From contig JARUPY010000534.1 in assembly GCA_029817715.1 (NCBI GenBank), forward strand, positions 3,784,501-3,848,500: 64,000 nucleotides of DNA, given 5' to 3'. Of the stretch, positions 52,459 to 62,900 are shown piece by piece; position 1 is the first letter of the stretch; each line of letters begins with the position of its first letter. Position numbers and translations under genes: made by a program. A model generated the notes under the pieces. It searched no databases and had not been told where the DNA came from. It saw nothing but the letters and a program-made list of their open reading frames with translations. The stretch is from Melastoma dodecandrum. Taxonomy: Eukaryota > Streptophyta > Magnoliopsida > Myrtales > Melastomataceae.

Positions 52459-53294
52459 GCAAAATTGCACTATGAATCTAGCACCAGAATGAAGGGGGAG
52501 TTGAACCCCAAATAGCATAACTCACTTTGCAGTGAGGAGGGAAGAAATCCTTGAGCTGCAGTGCTGAATGGTGGGTGTAAACGTGATCCTAACTTATCCC
52601 CAATCAAAGCAGAGAGGATACCACATTAAAAAAAAAGAAATCCCTAAAAGAAACAAGCCAGGAGGAAGAAAGGGGGGGACAGGGCTGACAGGATGCGGCC
52701 GAACTTGTCGTCTGGGACTCTTCGGACAGGATGCTGAGTTGCTCGAGGGAATAAGGGTGTTCCGAGTTCAGAATCTTTGTTCACGGACGAATCTGACTAA
52801 AAATTACGTGTTAAGATTGTTTTCATTTAAAAGCAATTAGATAATGATCCCATTGTATATAAACTCTTGACCTAAACTCGACGTGTGATTATTTCTAAAC
52901 ACTACAAAAGAAACAACAGAAATAAGGCAAGAAGAAGGATGTCATAGATGTCGAGGGGAGGTTTGTCGGAACGGGAGGACTATCACTCTTGGCGTGAACC
53001 ACCGGGTTAGCACTGATCAGCCCCATCGTCATCCCACTTCCCTTTTCCTTGAGTAAAACGGAACGCACAATACCTAAAAGTGCGACCAAGAAACCACGGA
53101 GGGAAGAATAGAAGAGTGGGCGAAGATGACCGTACAGTCCGGTGGGTTGCGGGACCCGCATCCACGTGGCCATTGAGAAGGCCAATTATGGACAAATTTT
53201 AGGATAGTATTCCTATTCCCCCCTCCTCTCGTCCCGGACAAAACAAAAAGGGAAAACGCCGACAGCAGGCTGCTTTATCTCCACCTCCAGGAAT
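52459..53294. other. Flank and putative promoter of Maf-like gene
   Basis: No gene is supported in this stretch. The last 150 bp before the Maf-like ATG contain a CACGTGG box near 53162 and presumably the promoter. A 90-codon frame at 52568-52840 is not recognised. Confidence 0.5.
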
Positions 53295-55000
53295 ATGGCA
53301 TCCAAGAGTCTCCTCCCTCGTTTCAAGGTCTGCTCTTTCCCATGTTGTTTGATTTTGTGGCGTTCTTTCAGCGGTTGGTGGTGATTTCTTTTTGCTCCCT
53401 GCATTTGATCCTTGGTTCCTCGTCCATGGCACGTCGCCGGATTTTGGAGGACATGGGTTACGACTTCAGTATTGTGGTATTGATTTGCTCCCCCTTGTTT
53501 TCTTTACAATGGAGGAGACGAGAACTGCCGTGACTGCTAAAAGTCGTTTATTTGACTTAGGCTGCTTTTGTTTGTTTTGTTGTTGAGTGTTGTTGGTCTT
53601 GTGGGTACGTCGGTTTTGCGTTGCTGATGCTTATTGTCCTTTTTGCGAAATCATAGACTACGAATATTGATGAGAAGGCCATCAGGAAGGATAAGCCCGA
53701 GGAGCTGGTGATCGCTCTCGCCGAGGCTAAGGTGATAAATTCGCTCGAATTCTTATCTTCCCTGGGGATGCACGCAGAAGTAGCGATCACATCTGGAAAA
53801 AACAGGATATTGATTTTTTGCTCGTAATAATGTCATGATTTTTTAATTTTTCAATAGGACAGTTCATCATGGCCTAATCTGTTGAATTGCATGCATAAAA
53901 GAAATATACTTTGATTTAGTAAATCACACCAGAATTGCACAAGGAATATATGTTGCAGCTGTGTTTGAAAGTCTAGTTTTTTAGTTGTTAAATGTAAATA
54001 GAGTTGGTTAAAACAACGATACAAATAGATGTGTGATAATGTAATTTCTGCTGAAATGATCACTGAGCATTTCTGTGTTGTAAACATTGTCATCTAGGCA
54101 GACGCTATTGTATTCAGATTGGATAGCACTCATTTTACTAAGGGTGATGCTCAGCCGACCTTGCTAATAACTGCAGACACGGTATGTCGTTCAGGCTGTA
54201 TTTCTCCCACATTGCTTGATTTTATACTTTCTTTAATCTTCATTCCTCCCTAAATTTGTGAGCACCTTCAGTTTCAATTACGTGTTGCTCACCTCGGAGA
54301 AAAGTTGTCATTCCTAACATGATGAGGAACTGAGGTCCAAACTTTTTGGAGTTACTAGATTGGAGATGTGTTAGCCATATTTATAGATTAGTTTTAGGTG
54401 TGAAGGTATTCATGGAATCAGTTACCATCTTTTAAACATGGAAGGACTTAATGAAAGTCCTCATAAATTCTCAAGGACATCCACCGGTTAGCTACAGTCC
54501 TTGTTTGTTGACTGAAGGGAGAACAGATAGCTATTAGACAACTTTTTTGGTAAGGTGCCGGCATCCCCACTGGTCGATTGTGTGCATCTGCATATGCTTC
54601 TCTTAGGAGATTCTTCTCACTGTCAATTTCTCTTCATGGAGGTGATCCAAAGAGTCATATTAAAAAATTTAGCTAAATGGTTGGAATCCTCATAACCTTA
54701 TGCATCCACTAGTGATTAAGGCTGCTTTTGGATGCCATTCTGATGCCTCTGTTCATATTAGGTAGTTTTGTATCGAGGAGTAGTCAGGGAGAAGCCATCC
54801 AGTAAGGAAGAAGCACGGGAGTTTATGAAAGGTTTCTGCTTCAATTCTTTATCACATTTTCAACTTGATGAGAAAACAAAGTCCATTAAGTAGGATAAAA
54901 ACCTGCAGGTTATTCCGGTAGTCATGCCGCAGCTGTAGGATCAGTGCTTGTGATGAATCTATATACAGGAACAAGGAGAGTAGCTTGGGACAATACAGAG
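53295..55000 (+). pseudogene. Maf-like nucleotide pyrophosphatase gene, first six exons only
   Basis: Exons: 53295-53327, 53372-53476, 53657-53731, 54098-54181, 54762-54831 and 54909-55000, joined in phase (about 152 codons; plant homologues have about 200). It is recognised as a Maf/Ham1-type non-canonical nucleotide pyrophosphatase. Evidence is LILGSSSMARRRILEDMGY (phosphate-binding loop region), IDEKAIRKDKPEELV, LLITADTVVLYRGVVREKPSS (catalytic Asp region) and GYSGSHAAAVGSVLV. The C-terminal exons are not found before unrelated elements begin at about 55070. The expected intron 1 acceptor reads GCAT instead of GCAG (53401-53404). An in-frame AG upstream (53370-53371) would add 11 residues. 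Either the gene is broken, or its last exons lie beyond the inserted elements. Confidence 0.8.
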
Positions 55001-55069
55001 GTATTGATTGCATCACTATGAACTTCAGTTTTTTGCCTGTGTATCCTCATGCTTTCAAGCAGTATTGTT

Positions 55070-55163
55070 AAGGCGCCAAGGCGCACCCGAGGCGCAAACC
55101 ATCCCTATCGCTCAAGGCGCAAGGCGTAGTGCCCAAGGCGCGCCTTTGTGATTAAGGCGCACG
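55070..55163. repeat. AAGGCGC-repeat block, possible MULE terminal region
   Basis: Five AAGGCGC and related GAGGCGC/GGCGCGCC units within about 95 bp of otherwise AT-rich DNA. It may be one terminal repeat of the Mutator-like element whose transposase fragment follows. The partner terminal repeat was not found. Confidence 0.45.
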
Positions 55164-55499
55164 AAAAATATGTAATATATATTATTTGTAATTGCATTAA
55201 ATCCAAATCCAAATATGTAATACATATTATTTGTAATTGAAACCAACAAATAACAAAAAACCAATGATGAATTTACAAAAAACAAAAAAAAAAACCAACA
55301 ATGAATCCAATCCAGTCTTGTGACAGCCATAATGGATGAGTATAACAAAGAACCAACCAACAATAGCACAAATTCAAATAGCACAAAGTCCTTGTCCCCG
55401 TCCTCCTCGTATCCTTCCTCTTCCCCCTTTCTCCTCGTCCCCTTGTCTGTCAATTCAGAATAAAATGAGAAGTAATGCAATTAATCCATCATTAACTAT

Positions 55500-55798
55500 T
55501 TATTGGATGCTTACCTGCACATTCGGGTAAGGTGTTTCAACTGTTTCAGGTAGTGTAGGAGTCTTGGAACCTCTTTTGTTGTGGCCGTAAAGCTTGCAAC
55601 GACTGCATTTCATGTCTGATCCGCTTATGAAAAGTTTGGTTACATTCTTTGGCTCCTCGTCTATGCCTTTTTTCCTATTCTTCTTTGGTTGTCCCATCCG
55701 AATCTTAAACGGTGGAGGCTGAATAGGCTCCCTCGTGTCTTCTGGCCATGTGTTCTCCCCCTCCGTAGGTTTCAATGGATGCTTATATGCCAGCATGT
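55500..55798 (-). pseudogene. MULE (Mutator-like) transposase C-terminal fragment
   Basis: The minus-strand frame of 98 codons (55796-55500) has the usual MULE tail: PLKPTEGENTWPED, a Pro-rich link, GQPKKNRKKG, and the zinc knuckle KCSRCKLYGHNKRGS. In relatives this follows the SWIM finger. The N-terminal part is cut off exactly where the solo LTR begins (55799). The last knuckle Cys appears replaced (RGS where RSC is usual). It is a decayed fragment. Confidence 0.75.
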
Positions 55799-57700
55799 TG
55801 TACGCGCGCCTTCCGGCCTAGCACGCGCGCTGCGGCTCCAGCAACAAGAGGATCCGAGCTCGCTCCCCGAGGCCTAATCCAGTCGGCATCACGACTCGAG
55901 CGTCGGATGCTCTGGAAGGACACCGGGTTGATCCCTCCCTTGGTTCCCGAACGGATCTGCGGGGTGTTTCGCCAACTGCCTCCAGTCCTTGAAGGCGACG
56001 GGCGAAAGGCTGCGTAAGACCTCGCTTGGGAAATTCGGGGAGGATTCAATGAGCGGCTCGAGTTGCCGTCACCCATCCAAAAATGGCTCCGTTTGTAAAA
56101 ATGCGTTGTCGTTTAACCTAGGTAAACAATTACGGAGTCGCCACCGACTTTTATTTTAAAACTGTTAAGTCGGAAAAACAGTTGGTTCGGGGATTCTTAA
56201 TTACTAACTCTTACATTGAACATGCGAAAAGGGTAGCGTTTGCTCCAAAAGTTTGTTTTTGGTTAACGGGTGTTGGACCCGATCCGGGCATGACTCCGGA
56301 CTCATGCCACTGCGGGGTTTGGAGGCGCCAGAGAAGGATGCGGTTTGCTGCAGCCGGGCTTGGCGACGCGGGAAGAGGGCGGGACTACCATCGCAGGTTC
56401 TGCCGCCGATGGGTTCGCCGTTGATCGGTGATCTGGGGGCAGGAGATGTCATGGGTTCTCCACCGTCGCCAATTTTGAAGATGCCCGGAGACTGGGACTG
56501 AGACGACTTGGGGACGAGCGTCGGAGAGGACGGGTTTGCCGCTGCTGGACTCAGAGATTGACGCAAAGGGGGCGTTGGTTAGCTGTCCTGATGTGGATCG
56601 GAGTTGTGGACGCCGGAAGGACGTGGGTACGCCGCCGCTGAATCTAGGGACATCGGGAGGGAGGTCGCCCGTTACTGGTGGTCTGGAGACGCCCGCCTTT
56701 GAGTGTCCGGGTTGGAGCTGCTTGGGGCAGATCTTTGGCCGGTGATAGGGAAGAGGTCTCTCCAGCTCGTCGCTTGATGTTTGCCGCGACCGCAGTGAAT
56801 TCGATCGACGCCAGAAGTACCATTGTTGTTAAAGCTGCTACTGATGGCCATTTTGAGAAGTGGTCATTGATGTTGGGAACGGTGTCCTTCACTAGCTGAG
56901 TTGGTCGGATTTTTTCTGGGGTGACAGGAACTGGTTCGTTGTTGAAAGGCAATATAAAGAGGCGACCGATGAATCGAACGTGGCTGCCATGATCTGGGAG
57001 TTCTGGTCGTCATCATGGTATGTACCTGTACATGAAAAAGAAAGAGTCAAAGTACAAGGAGAGCTCCCCGCGACGCTAACGTGCGTTAGCGAGGAGCTTG
57101 AACACGGTCCCCTGCCGTGTTGGACGGGTTGTCTAAGGGAAGCTTGCTTCCGTTGCTGCCACGGAGAGATGCCAAACGTCACTGGGCGCAGCCTAATGGA
57201 GCCGAAGAGGAGTGTCGTCATTGCTGCGTGAAGAGAAGTTGAAGTCTGCCGCAACCAGAGGTATGACATCCTTCGCATAGTTGTTGTCGAGTACTCTGTT
57301 TGGGTTGGTGACACGGGGTTTCTCCATTGATGTTGCTAGACCTACCTTGGGGTCGCTCGTTGCAGGGAAGGGCGGAAGGAACCTCTAAAAGGTTGAAGTT
57401 CTCTATGTATGTCCGTCTCTCTCTCCGTCTTCTCCTCTTTTTTCCTCATCCGAGCCTGTGGGGAATAAAAAGGGGTTCCCCCAACAGGGATCGTGTATTG
57501 GCCAGATTTTTGGAACAAATCTCGGGGAGGAGAGGTGAGTGGGGAAGCCGTTGAGCATCTAAAGATCTCGGGTTTGAGAGGTGAGTGGGGATCTGCCGCG
57601 ACTAGCCAGAATGTGTATCTGGAACAACTCCTTGCAAATTCGGTTTATGAACTTTGCATGAAGACTTATTCTCTGCAAAGAATCTGTAGGTCCCGCACGT
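55799..57700 (-). mobile_element. LTR 3 of Ogre/Tat-like family, right end unresolved
   Basis: Begins TGTACGCGCGCC like the other copies and carries CCTAGGTAAAC plus CGGAGTCGCCACCGACTT (56134-56151). Later parts (for example 57300-57430) resemble solo LTRs 1 and 2 near 42190 and 46120. Compared with them it has large internal deletions. The typical far end (GAGGTATTACA type) was not found, so the right boundary is approximate and no target duplication was confirmed. Confidence 0.7.
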
Positions 57701-57814
57701 GAGATTTGCTAAAAGCATTATTTATATTATTAGTAACAAAGACAGCCAACAATCTTCGTTTTCTTAGCAGAAAATGAGGAAGATCAAAAGTGGATGATGA
57801 GCAGAAAGTCCCCC

Positions 57815-58469
57815 TGTCACAGGGACGCAAGAAACCCAGAAAATTTCTCGACCCTGGCGGCGTCGTAACTCCCTCGGAAGCACGACCAGCACTCTCGTTC
57901 GGATTCCCCTTAAGCCCCGCCCACACTCACAAGTGTTTGCTCACGTACTCTCGTGTATCGCTCACGCTCGCACTCAAGGACGCTCGCAAGGACAATGACT
58001 CGCTCACCAGAACACAAGGATGTGGCCGAAGGCACAGATTATATTACTCAACTCAATCTTACAATGTGTCTCGCCCAGCCCCCTTACATCTCTTATTTAT
58101 AGGGGCATGGGGCATGCATGTCATTTACATGTGTACATCATGCAAGCAGCCAAAGACTACCAAGGGACGCCCGCTCTAAGCAGCCCAAGGGTCGTCTGCT
58201 CCCACCTGCGCCGACAGAGGAAGCTCCAGGTCGCGGCATCAGTGGAAGATCCAGAGTCGCCTGCCGCAGCGCCAGAGGAAGATCCAGAGTTGCCTGCCGC
58301 ACCCTTCTGGTCACGTCAGACCTGCCCCAGCATGCGTCCGACCCAAGTAAGTGACTATCCAGCTTCCCTTTCCGCCAAAGACCAGATTTGCTCGTGCCTC
58401 CCTCACGAGCCGTGCCCACGGAACCGTCCTGGGCGTGCCTTGTCTAGCACTCGTCAAGCCGTGCTAACA
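57815..58469 (-). repeat. Probable 3' LTR of chromovirus fragment
   Basis: On the minus strand it starts TGTTAGCACGG (58469) directly after the polypurine tract. The suggested end is CCCTGTGACA (57815). The TATA-like CCCTATAAATAAG lies on the minus strand near 58090-58105. The lower boundary is inferred from TG...CA ends only. Confidence 0.6.
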
Positions 58470-59000
58470 GACTTCCCCCACCAGAAGAAGTCGACGTCTT
58501 GCTGAGGTACGCTTGCACCTCGTCCTCGAATTGCCACAGGGTGGTTGCTATCTCCCAAGTGGCCTCTGCCGCCTCCTTGCCCCTCCATTGGACAAGGAAC
58601 TCGGTTCTACAATTCTTCTTGCTCTGCCTCAAGATGCGATGATCAAGGATGCGCTCCACCAGAAGCTCATGTTGTACCCGCACAGTAGGAGGCGCCTGTT
58701 TTGCTTGGACTCTCCCCTCGGTACGATCATCGTCATGGAATGGCTTCAAGAAGCTCACGTGGAACGTTGGATGAATCTTCATCCTTTCAGGCAGCTTCAA
58801 CCTGTAGGCCACCGCACCCACACGTTTGACACCTTCAAAGGGACCGTCGTACCTTTGCACCAAACCACGATGGACCCGCTTGCTATTGATTTTCTTCCAA
58901 ATCTGCGGGGTGAGCTTAAGCATGACCTTGTCGCCCACGACGATCTTCAGAAAATGTTTGAAGTGACATTTTCTTTGAGGGAAAAGGATTATTTCCCTGC
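58444..59000 (-). pseudogene. Ty3/gypsy chromovirus pol 3' end (integrase C-terminus and chromodomain)
   Basis: The minus-strand frame encodes the integrase C-terminal core (VGDKVMLKLTPQIWKK, KRVHRGLVQRYDGPF, KIHPTFHVSFLKPFHDD). A chromodomain follows (VERILDHRILRQ ... EFLVQWRGKEAAEATWE), diagnostic of chromoviruses. The stop at 58444 overlaps the LTR by about eight codons, as in many relatives. The polypurine tract is at 58470-58483. Everything upstream (rest of pol, gag, 5' LTR) is missing; similarity ends near 58980-59000. Confidence 0.85.
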
Positions 59001-59062
59001 AGAGTTGATTTGATTTCTGAGCGTTCCACTCCATTCTCTATAAAGAAATCGGGTATCTTCAG

Positions 59063-59357
59063 ATTTTGGAAGTGGCCCCACTCCATCCTGGAACTTCCCA
59101 GCAGCAGGTGCCGATATGCAGGAACACATGAGGAACCGGTTGAAAGACCCAGCAATGCGGCAGGTATTCCACACTACTAAGTCAAATGATTTCAACCCTT
59201 ATTATTTCCATGCTTAGAACTGAAAGGTTCCATTCATGTATTTGGTTGTTCGTAGGCAGATGCTTTCTTTTATGATGAAACGAGACCAGAGATGACGGCG
59301 AACATGGACGATCAATTTGGGTTCAAGCTTTCAAAGGAAGATGCGGTTAGAGCATGA
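59063..59357 (+). pseudogene. Two 3'-terminal exons of an unidentified host gene
   Basis: Exon A (59063-59163) follows the acceptor ATCTTCAG and ends CAG|GTATTC. Exon B (59256-59357) follows CGTAG and ends in TGA. They join in phase to about 67 codons. The text is strongly protein-like: GPTPSWNFPAAGADMQEHM, then RNRLKDPAMRQ, then ADAFFYDETRPEM, then DDQFGFKLSKEDAVRA. I do not recognise the family. The 5' part is replaced by the chromovirus fragment, so it is a truncated gene or one whose remaining exons lie elsewhere. Confidence 0.5.
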
Positions 59358-59470
59358 GAAGCAATGTCATCATTTTCTCCGGTGGCTCTTGACTGAACCG
59401 TTGGGCGAATCATTGATTTATTATCTGTACATGGTTGCGCTACACCGCGCGAACTACCTACACGGGTCAT

Positions 59471-59899
59471 TGATGCGTGGAGGACGATGAGGATCAAGGC
59501 ATCAGGGCGGCTGGAGAGCTGAGGGGGCGAAGGAAGAAGAAGAAGGGGTACGCTGGTAGTTAAAACTGTTATAATTAGTAGATAGGGCCGGGCTGGTTAT
59601 TATTATTAATAGGCCGTTGTTAGTAGGCCCGTAAAAGGGAAATGAGTCTGTTAAAGGGGAAACGGGTACGCGCAGGGAAGTCAGCTAGTTTTTTGTGTAA
59701 TCCCGAGGAGGGAAGGAAGGTTGTTAGGAGGGGGGCTGCTGGGGCCCTGCGAGGGGGAAGTTGGTTAGGGGGGTGTGGAGGAGAGAAGAAACTCGGGAGA
59801 GGGGTTCTGGGTGGCGATCGGAGGTTTGGGTGGTGGAAGGTGACGGAGGAGACTCTGTTCTTTTCATTATCACTGGGAATACCAAGAATTTACGCATCA
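59471..59899 (+). repeat. 5' LTR of Ty3/gypsy element
   Basis: 429 bp with perfect 8-bp inverted ends, TGATGCGT ... ACGCATCA. The primer site follows two bases later. The matching 3' LTR lies beyond the window. Confidence 0.85.
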
Positions 59900-59901
59900 A
59901 G

Positions 59902-59913
59902 GGTATCAGAGCC
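59902..59913 (+). other. Primer-binding site of Ty3/gypsy element
   Basis: GGTATCAGAGCC, near-complementary to initiator methionine tRNA, as used by chromoviruses. Confidence 0.75.
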
Positions 59914-59929
59914 TACAGCTCCGGTAACC

Positions 59930-62900
59930 ATGGCGGACAACAGGTTACTCGAGTTGAAGAAGGAACAAGATGCGACGAACGCACTCGTGGGAAGTCTGGT
60001 GGACAGGATGGAGATGCTTACAAGGCAAATTAAAGAGATGCAGGTGCAGACGGATTCCAAGTGGGAGGTGGTACAAACCCATCTGAGTTCGATGGAGAAG
60101 GTGGCCCAGGGAAGTAGAGAAGCTGAGTTGAGGGCTAATGTAACGAGAGCCATCACAGCTAGGGCGGAGTCGGAGGCCCCCAGGAGTCAGCAGACAGACC
60201 TTGTTCCGCATTACGCGATGCCTAAGGTGGAGTTTCCAGAATTCAATGGGATGAATCTCGATGATTGGCTGTACAAGAGTAACTGATTCTTTGAGTTGGA
60301 AGGAGTGCCGGAGGACAAGAAGGTTAAGCTTGCGTCTCTATATATGTTTGGCGCTGCCTTACAGTGGCACTATACGTTCATCCGAAACAGGGGCGCTGCG
60401 ACTGCGTTGGAATGGGATGAATATGTTTCGGCAATTACACAGAGGTTCGGAAAAGAGGTTTTCGAGGACCCTATGGGTCGGATGAAGCAATTGAGACAAG
60501 AGGGAGAGCTGGACAACTTGTACGCATATATGGAGGCGTTTGACGTTTGCTTAAGGAAGGTCTTGGAGAAAGTAGACTTACCAATGCCGTTTCAGGTAAG
60601 TTTATTCATCAATGGACTGAAGGAAGAGTATAGAAGTACCATGTGGTTGCTTAAGCCGGTAGACTTGTTGACGGTGCAAACCAATGCTAGGATTATAAGC
60701 AGAGATGCGCCTCTGGAGACTAACTCAAGAGGGTTCGGCAGGTGGGAAAAGGGAAATGCACGTCCCTTGTTTCCTATTCAAGGGGGACATACCGCAGCTG
60801 GAAGAGGAATGGGATCATATCCACCCCGTCTGTCTGTACAGGGAAATAACAGGAATCCATCAATTGCTGTCGGTAATTCTGCGGGATATACTCCGGGGGG
60901 TAACACAACCCGAATTCAGGATACTAAGGGCAACTCAGCTACTGGTTTCAGGAGAAGATTGAGCCACGAAGAAATTGAAGAAAGACGGCTTAAGGGGTTG
61001 TGTTTTGGGTGCAATGAACCGTTTAACCGGAATCACAAATGCTCCAAGCGGCAGCTATTTTCGCTACTGGTCGAGGACGTGGAGGATGGAATTGAAGTTG
61101 AGGGAGAACTTGTGGACAGATATGAAGAAGCTGAGGGGGAAGGCATGAGGGTTACTTTACACGCGTTAAATGGAGATATAGGAGAAGGAGCTCAAACCAT
61201 GAAACTTTCTGGATGCGTAGGTAGGCGGATCCTTCACATCCTGGTGGATTCGGGCAGCACCCACAACTTTGTGGATGATAGTGTGGTCAAAGGCTTACAT
61301 TTTGCAGCTGAGACCATTTCCCCTGTGCATGTCTTAGTAGCTGACGGCAGGAAGTTGGTCAGTAACCGAAGGATGAGGCAATTTTCATGGGAAATGCAAG
61401 GGCACACTTTCACAGCTGATTTTTACGTATTATCACTGCAGGGTTGCGAGATGATCTTGGGGGTTAAATGGTTGCAGCAACTTGGTGACATTGTTTGGAA
61501 TTTTCAATTATCTCGAATGACTTTTATTTGGGCAAATAGGGAGATTGTACTGCAGGGTAACTCAGCTAACATGAGGAAGAAAGACTGTCAGCTGGTAAAT
61601 GGGAAGAAGTTAGCAAAAACAGCAGAACACCAACTGACATCCCTCATCTGCAATCTGAGTTCGATTGCACTGAGTCAGATGACAGCTGGGAACTCATGTT
61701 GTCCAGTTATTACCGGAGTGTTGGAGGAATTTGCAGACATATTCCAGGAACCCCGAGGGTTGCCGCCATTTCGGGGGCACGATCACACAATCAACTTGAA
61801 GGAGGGAGTTCAAGGGGTAAATGTCCGGCCATATAGGCACTCCTCAGCTCAAAAGGATGCAATTGAGCATATGATTCGAGACCTACTTGAATCTGGTGTT
61901 ATTCAGCCCAGTCGAAGCTCTTTTTCCTCGCCGGTTGTCCTAGTGAAAAAGAAAGATGGTACATGGCGTATGTGCATCGATTATAGACAGTTAAATCAGA
62001 ACACCATTAAGGACAAGTACCCGATACCCATCATCGAGGAGTTGCTGGACGAGCTGCACGGATCAGTGATTTTTTCTAAGATTGATCTGCGTGCAGGTTA
62101 TCACCAGATCCGAATGGTACCTGAAGATGTCCACAAAACGGCTTTCCGCACCCACGATGGGCATTACGAGTTCCTCGTTATGCCGTTTGGTCTCACTAAC
62201 GCCCCATCCACCTTCCAGGGGTTAATGAACTCAATTTTCCGGCCTTACTTGCGCAAATTTGTTTTGGTATTCTTTGATGACATATTGATATACAGCTCTA
62301 CGCAAGAGGAACATGGGGAACACCTCAGACAGGTTCTAGCCGTATTGAGACAGCATACTTTATTTGCTAAGAAGTCAAAATGTGCCTTTGGGTGTGCCCA
62401 GGTGGAGTATCTCGGCCATTATATAGATAAGAATGGTGTTTCTACAGACCCAAAAAAAATACAGGCAGTGAAGGAGTGGCCTGTGCCCAGCACGGTCAAA
62501 CAGCTCAGGGGGTTCCTCGGCTTAAGTGGCTACTATCGACGATTTATCCGGGGCTATGGAGTGATTTGTCGATCACTAACCAATTTATTAAGGAAGGATG
62601 CTTTTCTATGGGATATAGCAGCTCAGGAGGCTTTTGATAAACTCAAGCTCCTATTAACTACCGCCCCGATATTAGCTTTACCAGATTTCGCTGCAGAATT
62701 TGTGGTTGAGACGGATGCTAGTGCGGCTGGTATTGGTGCAGTCCTGATGCAGCACAATCATCCTATCGCCTTCATCAGCAAGTCACTATCGGTTAAACAT
62801 CAAGCCTTATCAGTTTACGAGAAGGAATTACTCTCCATTGTCCACGCGGTGAGCAAATGGCACCACTACTTGAGTGGCCGACACTTTTTAATCAAAACAG

